From NCBI RefSeq assembly GCF_024763615.1, contig NC_077223.1, forward strand, positions 40,300,627 to 40,364,626: a stretch of 64,000 nt of DNA, read 5' to 3'. Made by a program: the position numbers and the translations under genes. Shown piece after piece: positions 36,605-49,149 of the stretch. The notes beneath the pieces are model-generated. The model did no database searches. It worked only from the letters and a program-made list of their open reading frames with translations, and was not told where the DNA came from. Source of the DNA: Phlebotomus papatasi (lineage: Eukaryota; Arthropoda; Insecta; Diptera; Psychodidae). Positions within the stretch are counted from its first letter, which is position 1. Every line of letters starts with the position of its first letter.

Positions 36605-38431
36605 TTTACTATAGTCTACACTGTTGGCAGACGCTCGTACACTTATGTAGGTCAACCTTTCCAAACTTCAAACACATTTGCTTCAGGTAAAATTCTATAT
36701 CGTTCAAATTAGCGACTGTGACAACTGTTTAATAATCTACGTATTTCTTTATACACTACACTTTTTGTAAATTAGTTTATTTTTCTGTGAAGTAGATTAG
36801 ATTATTATGTGAGGAAAATGGTACGGTGTGTTCCTCTTAGTTTCTTTTATCGGAAATCCATCCACTCAACATGATTTATTCTACTAAAACACTGAAAATT
36901 GGACAAACTGCAAATCTTGACAGCCACTATGTCAGGTCTTCGTTTCATCACAAGCTTAAACTGTTTTGATAAATGATTTCTTTTTACCCAAAACCCTTTA
37001 ATGTTTATTAAAGTCAGATAAATTTGAAAATTTTATCACCACTCTTTCCGTAGAATCTCCATAAATTTGTATTATTAAAAAAAAAGATTGAAAGGTATTA
37101 ACCGAACCTTCTCAGGCATGTTGCATAGTATTACAGATGTAGAATGGATAATTATTAGCCCTATGGCTCTTTAACAATAATAAATGATTCTAAAAACACT
37201 TTAAATATTTTATAAAGTAGGGGCAATCGTGGAAAAGCACCCTCAATCCATCACTTATGAAACCAAAAGTAGACCACGATAGATGCCGTTGAAAGAGGAA
37301 TATAACCCAAATCCGAAAACTGATGATTAGAAGAAATATATTTTCGTCAAGATGACGACGGTGTTATTCAGAAATTAACGCTAGCTCAATGACACCTAAT
37401 GCATCCAAAACTGAATTTAATAACATGCTCTCGATAGAGAGAATCCCTAGGTCTTTTTCTCAATCGTGGTGAGAATTGATGATATCCCCAATCGGGTTTT
37501 CTGTAAGAGGCTCATTATCTTCCAGTTGAGTGGATTGTCTGTGTTGAGATTTAAATACACCAAGGCAGGAGGAATAAGAGAAATCTGTGGCGATTGGGAA
37601 GATGAATAGAATGGGGTAAAGAAAAGGGTCTGTGGGATATCATGGTGAGACCCTCGAGGGCTTTATCTTGAAACTCCAACTTCTTGGGCTTCTCGTGTCC
37701 GTCTGTTTTTGTTTTTCCCGCAGAAAAGTTCTTTCTCTCTGTGTGGATCTTCCAGAGATTTCCCTTCTTGTGGGCACCACATCATTTCTTGTACTAAATT
37801 TCCAAAGGCAGGATGTTTCAGCGAGTGAAATATTCTTGTGGATGTATGTGCGCTAACTGACCACAATTTGCTCTTGTTTCCCTTCCATCCATCGTGATGC
37901 TGTGGAGTTGCCCTTTTCCCCCTTTCCCCAAATCACTTGCCATGGAGAAGTTCTTTTGACCAGCATCTTCTTGTGGCTTTCTCAGCCGCATATACTTTTG
38001 TATATAAATTTCACATCGACAGATACTCACACATCCGACCAAGGGTCATTCACTCTCTCTTTCTCCATCTTCTTGGCGACTCTTCACGGTATCTCAGCAA
38101 GAATAGGGTGACCATCTTATGAAATTGTCGACTGGAGGAGATGAATCTGTTGACCAACAATTGGTTCTGACAGACAAATTTCAATTCAAATGTTTCAGGA
38201 AGTTTAACATTAGTTATTTAGGATTTTGTCGAAAAGATTTCTATATTTCTGTAGTCTTTCAGTTGTTAGAAGTTTAGCTTCAGGATATTAGTGAAATATT
38301 CAATAGTTACTTAGAAAACTTTCAAACTTATACATAGAACTTTGTTTGATTTGTAAAAGTTGAACACTATTTGAAACAAAAGGGGTTTAGAAGTTAGGTG
38401 AAATGCTTTGCAATGTCAGCTTCTGTGGTAC
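36605..38431. other. Non-coding stretch; GC-richer part at 37.4-38.1 kb
   Basis: Overlapping frames occur on both strands at 37632-38122 because stop codons are sparse in this GC-richer part. None has a recognisable domain. A possible G-run MITE start follows TA at 37215-37216 (GGGGCAATCGTGG), but I could not find the other end. Confidence 0.4.
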
Positions 38432-39048
38432 TAGGTGAAATGCAACCTCGCCAGATCGGGCTCAAAATTTGTATGTATACGTTCTGACACTCATACATCA
38501 CGTATTACATTCCCGCCAAAAACCGATTATTTTGATCGTCCATCCGTCCGTATGTCCGTCCGTCTGTCGGTCTGTCCGTCCGTCTGTCCGTATGTCCATC
38601 TGTCCGTCCGTCTGTCCGTCCATCTGTCCGTCCATCTGTCCGTCTGTCCGTCCGTCTGTCCCTCCGTCCGTCCGACCGTCCATCCGTTCGTCCGGCCGTT
38701 TCTACGTATTTAGTACAAAAACTTCTAGCGAGAGAACGGAAAAAGATATCGACAAGCGGTTATCAACTAAATACCAAATGGACGACGTCAGATGGTAATT
38801 TCAGATCCATCCTGACCTCAACTTCTGCTACTTTGGAACATCCTCAAATTTTGTTTTTTTTTCTTAGATAACTCAGCTCGTATGGCTTAGGTCCGATTAA
38901 TCGAAAAACCAATTTTCTAAGTTTCGATGTCGAATGTCTCAGAACTTTCATTTTCAATTTTAATGTAATTTTAGTATGTTGTAGCTGAAGTCGAGAACTT
39001 TCCAACAGTACGTCGCTCATTACCATCGCTTTACCCTGAGCCGACCTA
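38432..39048. mobile_element. Probable TAGGT-ended element carrying a CCGT microsatellite
   Basis: The boundaries are tentative: TAGGTGAAATGC at the left and, inverted, TAGGTCGGCTCAGGG at the right. Inside are the microsatellite at 38537-38700 and the module TTTTAGTATGTTGTAGCTGA, which also occurs in the elements at 23924-26099 and 53664-55452. The inverted symmetry at the ends is short, so the call is based mainly on the shared module and microsatellite position. Confidence 0.4.
38537..38700. repeat. CCGT/CTGT microsatellite
   Basis: About 160 bp of 4-bp repeats (CCGT with CTGT and CATC variants). All open frames over it on both strands are translations of the repeat, not genes. Confidence 0.9.
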
Positions 39049-39116
39049 TAAACGAAAATTAACTGACTGGACCATGTCTTCGGTGCTTATGAGGCGATTT
39101 CAATAAAATTGTAGTA

Positions 39117-39350
39117 CAGTAGACTCTCTCTCAATTGGGCATTTGGGGCAAAATGTCATCCGGTTAATCAATAGATTTGGGCGTCAAAACCTTTGTAAAT
39201 TCCACAAAAAGCGCTCAATTATAAAGAATCACGATAAAATAGGAAGAACTAGAGCGAATTTGAGCGAATTAGTTTCATAATTAAACGTGAAAATTGTCAA
39301 CAAAATTTTTCGCCCGATTGATAAAGAGCCGATTGAGCGAGAGTCTACTG
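39117..39350. mobile_element. pogo/Tigger-like MITE
   Basis: TA at 39115-39116 and 39351-39352 flank 234 bp with inverted ends CAGTAGACTCTCTCTCAATT and CAGTAGACTCTCGCTCAATC. CAGTAGA-type ends with TA duplication are characteristic of the pogo/Tigger branch of the Tc1/mariner superfamily (known). No transposase is encoded. Confidence 0.85.
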
Positions 39351-39352
39351 TA

Positions 39353-40280
39353 TATTATATTTGAGATCGAGACTTTTCTTCTAAAGATGAATGCTTGTAA
39401 AGAATCTGGTTTTTGGTCTGTTAAAACCCTAAGGACTCTTTCACTGCACGAAATACAGAAAGCTTTCTCAAGTTATCTAGACCCTAAATAATTTTTATGT
39501 TAGTTACCTTAATTAAGCATGACTTTGTAAAGGCTTTGGTGTAGTTACTAAGTTTCACAACTTCAATGGTGCTAGTAAAAGAATGTAAATACATCAGTTC
39601 AAATATGTTATAATTTTAATTTTAAAATTTAAAATTAAATTGAATTCACTCAATAGAAAAAGATTATTAACAGACACTTTGATATGGAACTGTCAAGGAA
39701 CAATTGACTGGTCAATTGCTTTTAGCTTTTTATTCAATGTATTTATGATTGCAAAATTCTACTACTATATTATTTTCTTAAAGAACATCAAACAAGAGCA
39801 AAGTCTTCTTTGGTGTTTTATGTAACACGTAAACATTTTTTCAACGTGTAAAAAAACAATGATCATGTAGAAAAACCAAGTCTGTTCGCTGAAAGAAAAA
39901 TCTGACATTTTAAAATTAAGGGTTTTTATTAAGTGACAATAAATGAGACTTTAAAGCACGATTTAAAGTTTAATTGCTTAAAAAGTTATTTTAAAAATGA
40001 AGGGAATATTTCATAATTTTCGTGTGCGGAAAACGTCAATTTTAAAACTTAAAAATTAATATTTTATTAACCATTTGTCACATGCGCAACGCAGTTTAAT
40101 TCAGACCAATTTTAGTAAGTAAACATATTTTTCTTAATTTAGATTAATTTTACTTCTTTGTGGGCCAAATCCGGCTTTTTATCTCTAAATTAATCAAAGC
40201 CACAAAAATTAATTTATAATCAGTCAAGTAAAAAAAATTTTAAAAATTAATGTAAATCGTTTAAAAATTTTGATATAAAG
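39353..40280. other. AT-rich non-coding stretch
   Basis: No gene or bounded repeat was found. Confidence 0.5.
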
Positions 40281-40329
40281 TGTGATAATTCCATGTGTTG
40301 ATGTGAAGAATTTCGGTGCGATGGGGTGT

Positions 40330-40724
40330 AGCAAGAATTGACTGAAACACTAGACCTTTCTTGACTTTCGCATTTTTATTCTTTACGACGTTTCGAGGAT
40401 GAATGTCCTCTTCATCAGGTATCGAATTTTGTTGGGAAAATCACGTACAGGCGGGAAATGGTTACACTTTTTTGGACTTGAATCACAGATTGCACTTTGT
40501 AGTTCACCATTCGACTGATCGACACAGAATTCTGATTCACACTGATTCTGTGTCGATCAGTCGAATGGTGAACTACAAAGTGCAATCTGTGATCCAAGTC
40601 CAAAAAAGTCTAAGCATTTCCCGCTTGTATGTAATTTTCCCAACAAAATTCGATACCTGATGAAGAGGACATTGTGACAATTGCGAAAGTCAAGAAAGGT
40701 CTAGTATTTCCATCAATTCTTGCT
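40330..40724. mobile_element. 395-bp palindrome with a hammerhead-like core
   Basis: Two arms of nearly 200 bp are inverted copies around about 40535. The inner halves, including TTCACCATTCGACTGATCGA, match almost exactly. The imperfect direct repeat TGTGATAATYCC at 40281-40292 and 40724-40735 may be a target duplication. The left arm, read on the minus strand, has CTGATGA, a short GAGGA/TCCTC hairpin and GAAA (40391-40418); the right arm has lost the second half. Similar cores occur in the terminal repeats of Penelope-like elements (known). Assignment to that group is inference. Confidence 0.72.
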
Positions 40725-40787
40725 GTGATAATCCCTTGTAAAATTGAAAATTGATAAGATTTACATACTTTAAGATTAAAAACCTAA

Positions 40788-41013
40788 TGCCCTAGACACA
40801 CTTACGACTAAAGCTGAGAGACGGCTTAACGGAATTATAATCAAAATAATGCCTTGACTAAATTCCCATCGGTTTCCCACTAAGACGTTTTACAGCTTAA
40901 GGCGAGGGATGGATTAGTCAGAAACTGATGAAAATGTAATCTGATCAATATTTGGGTTATAATTGCGTTAAACCGTATCTCCGATTAAGTCGTAAGTGTG
41001 TCCGTCCAAGGCA
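40788..41013. mobile_element. MITE family C, copy 3 (intact ends)
   Basis: The left end reads TGCCCTAGACACACTTACGA and the right end, inverted, TGCCTTGGACGGACACACTT then ACGACTTAA. TAA precedes and follows the unit, which would fit the 3-bp duplication of PIF/Harbinger elements (known of the family). It is 226 bp and longer in the middle than the other two copies. Confidence 0.7.
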
Positions 41014-44000
41014 TAAGATTCGCTGAAGATTTAGGTAACGTAATGCTCATTATATAAATTATACCGGATATTTTTTATCTTCAATTCAATTATATTACTC
41101 CAAATGATCTTTGGACAATGTTTGAAGTAATTCATACCTAAATCGATTCCAATCGACTGTGAACCGTTAGTGAAGCGGTTGTGAACCGATATGTAATTTT
41201 TGCCCAAAAATCAGTTCTATTGTTCTTAACACTATTTTGGAAGATCTTTTGAGTGATTTATGAATCGATTTAAATCGGTAACAGTAAATGATGCGACAGT
41301 ACTTTCGAAGTATAGCATCTAAGTCACAAGTTCGAGCACTTCGCAAAGCTTGCGACGCTTTGCCATCCCTTTTCATTTACAATGTTGCAGTTACAATGAG
41401 AGACTTTTTAAGACTCATTAGTGTTATTATACACTAATTCTGGTTAAACGAGCATTAACATAAGGATATTAATTTATTTCCTAAAAGAGTTAAATTTATG
41501 TTTTATTTACCGTCTTTTCAATTACCTTTCGGGGTATTCAAATTAAACTGGATTCTAGTTACGTTCGTGGTATTCAGATCTATAGGAATTTTCTTAAGAC
41601 CAAGGGTGAAGGGGAAAAAAAATCCAATAACTTCTGATACTTTGGTCAGATTTTTTAAAGTAATATGGAAAAAATATGAAGTGTTTGAAGCCAAAATATG
41701 TGCAAAGCCTAAAAGACTGCCCCTCTGTATCTTTTTTTTTTTAATTTTGAAACGTATTTTCCGTCATAAACTTACCTGTAATTCTCGGGGTAATTCTTCT
41801 TAATTTAATATAAGAGACTACAAAGTCTTACTTGAAAATAGTGAATGATTCCCGCAAATTCTCCTCCATCTGGGATGTTGATTGAAGAAATTGAGCTCGG
41901 AGGGAGTCCAGTATAAAGGAGAGAATATATTAGGCCATCTCACTCTCACCTCGTTGCCACGTCTGGACAATCCAATTAATAAAAGTAATAAGATTTCTTC
42001 TAAGTATACATCACGCATTGCTTGTCTGCACGACTTTGGTGTAATTGAAAGTGCGAGATTGTTGAGCTTATGCCTGTTGTCTTTTTGCTTCCTCTCTCCA
42101 TCTGAGCCCCCCCTTTGGGATTCACATCCGATTCATTGTGTTTCTTTGCGGGAAAGTTTCGCAGCTCCAGCGTCTTCTCTCACACTCGATCACCAAATGC
42201 TTGGGGATTCTTCTGATCGCGAGGTGTGATCTCTTGGACACTGTTCGCGCCACCAGTGCTTCTTCGTCATTAAGAACAGCGTCACGAGAAAATATTTCCA
42301 AAAAGATAATTTTACGCTTTTTTTTTTTGTTCAATTAGAAGGAAAAAAAATTGAGAGAATGTTGAAGATATAGGAGGATTTCAGGAAGACTGGATCGTAA
42401 ATTTAAAATAGCGCCATTTCCATGAGATTATTATGCTAATATGACTCGGGCCTGTCGATGATTTTATTAATTTATTGCCAAAACAAATTAATCACATTAT
42501 CCAATTGAGGATATTGATGAACTGCATACTATCTATAATCCAATTTTGGGGCTATAAACTGTTCATTTTGTCACGCAACGCAATCGATTGGGGCTGTTTT
42601 ATGGTTAAATTTATGCATTTATTGTATTTTTATATAATTTAAGATTGATTTTTGAGACTATAAAACAATTTCGAGACAGAATAAACCTTTGCTTGATGTT
42701 ACGACGACTATGAGAGTTATAAAACTTTGAAAAATATGCAGGATCAATGCTTGAGAACTTGTACTAAAAGGTCTGTGGGATATTTATTAAAACCACTAAT
42801 TTGAATTTTAGAATTTATTAAATACACGGGACAATCCCCTCTCCTTCGACTCTCTCAATCAAAGCCAAAGGTTTAAATCAATATGAATCCAGAAGCAAAA
42901 CTGTATCATGTACAAGTCAATCTTATTCCCAATAATAAATTAATTGAACTCAATAAACAAAGGCATGGAATTTGATTTGCATATTTCCAATTAAACACCA
43001 TTTCAAACAAATCTACTTCCCATCTCAATCTCTGACTGGCTTTTTTCCATTGGGTTCTTGTACCACGTTTAACTTCGAGAAGAAGGTCAAAAAGTGCGGT
43101 GAGGAGGTTGGCCTGGCTATACGAAAAAAAAAAGAAGAACCTATAACCTCCCGATCGATCATGTTCATAGTAAGTTTTTCTTTTTTTTTATTTTGTCTTG
43201 GATGTTGTAACAAATTCACTTGATGAATATCACAAAAGAAGTGGATGGCGAAAAGCTCCCAATTGTGTGCTTGTAATCAATTCAAGTCCACTTAGCCTTT
43301 TTTAATTGCTATTCACTGCGATGTTTGTTATTCTGTCGTTCCGTCTTCTTTTTGGTTATTGTTGATCTTTTTTTTTTATTTTGAGTACCGATCAAGAGGT
43401 GAAAGTGTTTTTCATTAACTCACAACATGGAGTATTCTTTTTTGCTATTCAGTTCTTAAATCAGCAGTAGATCATTGAGAGTGTTACAATTAAAATTGCA
43501 TTTTCAATTTATCAAAGTTAGACTTCCCACTTCAAATTCCATTTTAAATGATTTCTCGGTGGTTTCATTTCTTAAATCATCTTTTGGCGGTGTTTTCGTA
43601 AATTGCGATGACGAATTGGGTCTCCGCCTTTGAAAATTGGAATATTTTTTTACACAGATGAAAATTGGGTTTTGAAAATTATACTGATTTATTCAGACAT
43701 GAGCAGTTTTGAATGCAATTGATTTGAAATTAACCCTTGAACGACCATAATGCTGGCTATAAAACTAATATTTAGCCCAGTTCCCGAAAGTCTCAAATTT
43801 CAAAATAGCAACTAATTTTATTGATTTTTCAGAATTAACCGGATCAGTTGCCCATAATGTCTAATCCTAAGATATATTTTCCCAACAAATCTTGAACAAT
43901 AAGAAATTAGAAAAGTTAAGCCATATAGCTAAGCCTTATGTCTAAGCCCATATAAGGATCTTGTTGAAATAGTCTCAGCTCTTCGATATCTGAATGCCTG

Positions 44001-44815
44001 ATACTAGAAGTCGTCGCTTGTATAGTTTGTCTATTTCCACACTTTAAAAAAAATACTGATATAAGTGATGAGGGAGATACGACAATTCTTATTCGAAGCA
44101 ACGAAACGACAGATGAAAACTCGTATTTGAAGGGGAATTTTATTTTGAATCCTTTGAGTGTTTGACAGCTGCCATCCGGATATAGGAAAGCCGGGCATCT
44201 TAGAGCATTTAGATTCTAGAAAGAGAGCCTGACAGAATTACTGCCTCCAATCGCAATTAAACGGGTGACCACTCCTTATTTATAGTCATGTACTCCAATG
44301 AGCTATGAGAGAATCTAGTGTTCCAGACTATACCATCGGCCTTAACCAAATTATTTTGTAAATTACAGCAGAATATTCGTCTACATAGCCAAAGGTCCCC
44401 AGTTCAATCCTGAAACGACCTCAACAGATTTTCTCTCTCTCTACATTCACTTTACTTTTTAAGCCACGCCGACTTTTTAAGTTATGATAAATTCGTTATG
44501 GTATTTTTATGTTTTTAGCATTACTCTTGATCTTGAGAAACCTTGGTGCTTTAAAATTTATTCTATTCTTAAAAATTCAAATATGTGCAAAGTTTAAAAG
44601 TTACTTTCCATAAAAAAATAGACCACGCCTCCTATTGCATGTGAATTTCTTGAGTAAATCATAGAGATTGAGGCTATGCTGTTGTGAATATCAACGGAAC
44701 GACCCTCATTCAGCATTGAATTGTCTTAGCAAAGTTCTAGTTAAATACAGAGTACTGACCGGGCATTGAGCGGATATTTTAATACCTCTTTAATTAAAAT
44801 TTTAATACCTCTCGA
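41014..44815. other. Non-coding stretch; GC-richer part at 41.9-42.3 kb
   Basis: At about 41330-41370 a segment (GCACTTCGCAAAGCTTGCGA) recurs inverted near 2473-2510 and in part at 30295, an old dispersed repeat. The 41880-42300 part has overlapping frames on both strands without recognisable domains. A TTAACCCTTGAACGACC word at 43733 looks like one end of a family P MITE whose other end is missing. No gene is called. Confidence 0.4.
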
Positions 44816-45110
44816 AAGGTAAAATCTCGAACAGTAAAATCTCGAATGGGGTAAAATTCAGAGAGCCAATCAAAATCCCGGAAGCCAATATCCCGAAAGC
44901 CAAAATTCTTAACGCCCAAATCTCGAATTTTTAAAAGACCTTTATCTACTTAAACGCTTGCATCCCTGCTTCCTGTAGGCACAATGAAATTTTCTATGTT
45001 TCATGAAATTATTCCACACATTATCCTCCGTAGAATTTCGTTCCCATAATTTTTACATTTTAAGGGTTTTGGCGTTCGGAATTTTCGCTTTATGGAAAAT
45101 TTAATGTTCT
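44816..45110. repeat. Second foldback array of the CCCGAAAGCC minisatellite
   Basis: Words such as AAAATCCCGGAAGCC, ATATCCCGAAAGCC and AAATCTCGAA at 44820-44935 and the inverted GGCGTTCGGAATTTTCGC at about 45070 are the same unit as in the foldback element at 2756-3088. This copy is degraded and its ends are uncertain. Confidence 0.6.
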
Positions 45111-45316
45111 GAGTTTTACCCAATGAAAAGCATCTCGACTGAAGTATATGTCTTAAATGGAAATTCAGTACTTTACACAATTTTAGTTGAAATATACAAA
45201 GTATACAAGGCTTCACACTATAACACTGTGAAAAACTACAGTTAAAATATAATGGTACCTATTTTTGTTTAATTTTGTAAAAGAAAATAATTGAATAGGT
45301 AAAAATAATAATATTA

Positions 45317-45742
45317 GGGGAAGTGTACCAAATTTCGGCTTAGTTGCATGCAAGCCCCAAAGTTTTATGTTTGATATGTAATATTTTTAATACAAATTGA
45401 ATTTATTTGTTACTTTTTTATAAGGAGTGTTTCTTGGAACCTTGTAGGCAGTCTATCGTCTTTATTTTCTCTAAATTCACTCTTAATACATTCTGAAATG
45501 AATAAAAATGTATACATTAAATTGGTGGCCTATTTCGGCCAGCTTCATTTTCACAGTTCCTTGCCCTTCTGGTATTCTTCTAATGTCTTTTTTAGATTAT
45601 TTTGTTCGTCGAAGTGACATTTTTTGTTATTTTTCGCATTGTATTATTTCTAGAGTATGCAAAAACTAAAAATTCAATGAAATTCGAGAAACAAAAAATG
45701 TGGCCGAAATTACAAGCTGGCCGAAATTTGGCACACTTACCC
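45317..45742. mobile_element. TA-flanked MITE family G1, copy 3 (inverted)
   Basis: TA at 45315-45316 and 45743-45744 flank 426 bp. The right end, inverted, reads GGGTAAGTGTGCCAAATTTC and matches the left end of copy 1. The left end is GGGGAAGTGTACCAAATTTC. Orientation is opposite to copies 1 and 2. Confidence 0.85.
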
Positions 45743-45744
45743 TA

Positions 45745-47075
45745 TAGACTTTTAGTGAACATATTTTTCTTAAAGTTGGAAAGATCTTCTTACATTTAAA
45801 TTTTTAGGCATAAAAGCTGTGCATTTCATAAAATTCAGTGAAATGGCATTGAATGATTTGACAAATATCCCACCTTGTTAAAAGTATAAGGACTTTTTTT
45901 AATTAATTAAAGCTTAAGATTAAACGTGAGAATTTTACCAAGTTTCTGTCAACGTCTTGAGATCGTCCTAAATTCTTGGAAATAACACACGAAAAATCAT
46001 CTTCTTGCAAGACATTGGGCCACACTGAATTTCAATTAAATGTGATGCATTCTGGCTTTTAGTCTGTCAATCCATCTGGCAGAACATTCTTGCAGATTTT
46101 TGTATGTAACGATTTGTGCAGGCATTCATTTAATGATCAATCACGATTCAGTGACAACACGAACAATTGCTTCATTTGCTTGAACATTGATTGAAATTAT
46201 TAATAAAAGGCACGATTTTATGATTGTGAGTCAAACGATTTGTTTTAATTGTTCAAATTATTGAAATATCCACCCCCAAAGGGGATCATTATACAGTTTG
46301 ATTGTGTAACTTTTAAAAAGAAGTTTCGATAAACAGTCAAAAGGTGAATCAATTGGAATTGTAACAAAAGGTCGGTTAAATGGGAGTCCAAATGTATAAA
46401 AAGACATATAACAATTATATCAAAATTGTTTAAGTGAATATAGTTTTTTTCAGTGATTGGTTCCGTGTGACTTTCCGTTTACAATTCTCAAATGCTCTCC
46501 TCTATAAGTTACTTATATTCTTCTCATATTACAAGAAAATTGGTCGTTATAGTTCAAAGTTTATGGCACATAAAAGAGACAGAAGAGCAGAGAGAGAGAG
46601 GCATAAGTGCATGATTGTGGCAATTGGAATGGGGCTCACTGGCTCACATGGAGGTACAAGAGAAGCTTGAGTGTGTCATTTATGATCATGCTCTTGACAT
46701 TTCCCTCCCACTCCACTTTTCACCAATCTCCTCAAGCCATCATCTCCTGGTAATTCGTGTTTTATAAAGTAATTTGTTAAGCCCAAAACAAGGCATTCAA
46801 TGGCTACATTAAATTGATGATATTGCCAATTGTTGACGCGAGAATATTTGCAAAAATTGCACTTGCAACTTTTTTCAACACTTCCATCATCCATAAGTGT
46901 TCTTCTAGTTTAAGAATGTTGCACTGATGGGTACAGACTTGTAGGAAAGTTTCAATGAAATTTTCAGGTTGAATATTTTTTAGTATGTAGGCGTTATGTT
47001 CGCCTAGACAACTTCTAAAAATCATATCCTAATGGGAAAAAAAGCATGTAACGTTTTTTTTTAATTTGTAAATCC
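45745..47075. other. Non-coding stretch
   Basis: Unique-looking AT-rich sequence without a supported gene or bounded element. Frames at 46434-47025 are short and overlap on both strands. Confidence 0.45.
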
Positions 47076-47077
47076 TA

Positions 47078-47293
47078 GGGTAAGATGGGATAATTTGGGA
47101 TCATGTCTAATTTTGAACTGTCTGATTTTCTAACAGTTTTAGATGGCAAAAGGAAAAAAGTAATGGAGAAATACTCTCGAATGTAAAGGCTTGTACTTCT
47201 TAGTGATTTTCTTTTTCTTTTTGGCCATCTGAAACAGTGAGAAAAATTCAAAATTTCAAATTAGACATGATTCCAAATTACCCCATCTTACCC
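47078..47293. mobile_element. TA-flanked MITE family G2
   Basis: TA at 47076-47077 and 47294-47295 flank 216 bp with ends GGGTAAGATGGGATAATTTG and, inverted, GGGTAAGATGGGGTAATTTG, continuing symmetrically through CATGTCTAATTT. The ends are almost perfect, so this is a young copy. A partial relative lies at 12602-12690. Confidence 0.88.
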
Positions 47294-47295
47294 TA

Positions 47296-48640
47296 GTATA
47301 TTTCTCTGTGCTACATATCGCAACTGAAGATTATCTTAGTTTTTTAACGTTTTACGATATAATTTTTAGTTTTTAATATCTTTATCACTTCTACTGTCCT
47401 ATGAATAACATTTATTTTTAATGACCCATTTATACGAAGGAATTTCGATTTGAAATCTCGGTTTTCGAAAAGCAAATCTTTACTGTTCACATATGTCTAA
47501 CTTTCGGCGCATATAAAATCTACTCTGAAAAGCTCCTTCTTTAGTTCTCGAGTTTTCATAACATAGCACATTAAATTATAGGATACATTGAAAACAATAA
47601 AAAATGTCATTCCTACTTATTTTAGCCGAGACACACTTGGTAGATTATAACAGATGGTAGGGCGATTTTATCTCAGAATCAAACCGATAAGAGGATTCTC
47701 CAAGACATAAATTCGAACAGTTCGAATTACAACAGTTTAATCGGGTCTTTAATGACAAAAATTACAAAACATAAATTTACCAAGATATATTTATAATGTT
47801 CATCGTATAATTCTTATTGTACTCCAGTATTGTAATACAAAATTCCTAGAAAAAAAATGCCTGTTTTCGCAAATTGTTTGACCTACTTTCTTATCAAAAT
47901 TGTAAAATGACTGAAGCAAAACATCTGAATTTTTGCCAATGTTTCAGAGAAATTCATTAAAAATGTATACACCTACAGCGATTACCAGCTTGTAAAGTCT
48001 TGACAATTTCTTAAACTCGTGAGTATGGGAGACGTCTCAAAATATTTATACTTGCTATTATTTCCTCTTAAATCACTTTTCTATAATACATCCCAATGAA
48101 TGGAGTATGAGGGGGAAAAACACAAACAGAGACTTAATAATATTTCTTGTGAAAAGAAAATTACAATAATTTAATACCGTTCATGTCGTCCTGCAGCCAA
48201 ATGGAGAGGAATATTGTTGGCAAGAGAGCACATATAAGAGATTGGTGCGGAAAAAAAGAAGATATATGTGCGGGATGAAGAGGGGACTTCTTAGAGGAAG
48301 ATCTTTTTAGAGTTGGTTACAGTCTCAATATGTGTGCATCATATAACGATCATCATCTATTCGACATCGTCGTGGTTTTAACGAGCAAAACAAGACAAAT
48401 TCTCCCATTGGGAGCATCAACTTGGGAGTGAGAGTGAGGTGGAATGGTGTAGAAGACAAAGTATGAAGAGGCATAAGTTAGAAAAATAGAAGAAAATCAC
48501 TTTGAGGGTTATATGCTGGTTGTATGGTGGTAGAGGCAAAAAAAAAGGAACAATAATAGTACAAAACGTGAATTGAGCATCTATATAGGCAACTTACATT
48601 GGACAGAGGTACAACTAGGCACACCATAAACATAACTAAC
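47296..48640. other. Non-coding stretch
   Basis: No gene was found. The part at about 48170-48500 has balanced composition and is repeat-free, upstream (plus-strand sense) of the candidate exon at 48652. Confidence 0.4.
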
Positions 48641-48651
48641 AGCGATCTTAC

Positions 48652-48733
48652 CTCCCCCCGTGAACAACACGAAATCCATCATCTCCAACAACATTCTACA
48701 CACTTCGTCGTCATCCTCGTCGCGGTCTGTCCG
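48652..48733 (-). CDS. Candidate exon of an unknown gene
   Basis: On the minus strand a good donor, GGAG followed by GTAAGAT, ends an 82-nt open segment that begins after a possible acceptor (TTTTCTATCTGTGCGAACCATCAG region, CAG at 48734-48736). The predicted peptide starts RTDRDEDDDEVC and ends MMDFVLFTGG. About 19 of 27 third positions are G or C, well above background. An ATG lies inside at codon 14 and a TATA-like word lies about 30 nt upstream of the segment, so this could also be a first coding exon. I do not recognise the protein. It may belong to the same gene as 10344-10421, which would give a gene spanning nearly 40 kb. Confidence 0.32.
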
Positions 48734-49149
48734 CTGATGGTTCGCACAGATAGAAAATTATAAAACACGAATTGAATTGTTGTAATGTAAACCGCGAGGA
48801 ATGATGACGAAGAGACCGAATGGGATGATACAGCAACGGTCAGAATGCAAGACAGACAACGCGAGAAAACACCGTGCAGCATCCATCAACAATTCCAAAA
48901 GGCATCAATGTGCACAAATCTTGAAATCGCGCATGAGTCCCCAATGCAAATTCGTCCTCTCTTCATGTTAATTGTCAATGTTCATTTGCATTGGTGCACT
49001 CGGTGGATGTCACCTTTACAAGCAAACAAATGCATTTTCATTAACATCTCTCACCATTTGACGAGTATTTTCACAAATTACCCACCGATTCACTTTCGCA
49101 AGAAATTCTTACTCTTCTTTGAACAATTAGGAATAGCCGGAATAACCGC

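Noticed and set aside
37215..37400. Possible further G-run MITE starting GGGGCAATCGTGG
   Set aside because: I could not find a matching inverted right end.
38435..38798. Pro/Ser/Val/Cys-rich and Asp/Gly/Thr-rich repetitive proteins
   Set aside because: Translation of the CCGT microsatellite.
40403..40660. Near-identical frames on both strands
   Set aside because: They are a consequence of the palindrome, not genes.
44341..44430. Box B-like word (CCAGTTCAATCC) suggesting a SINE or tRNA
   Set aside because: No convincing box A at the right distance, no stems, no tail or target duplication.
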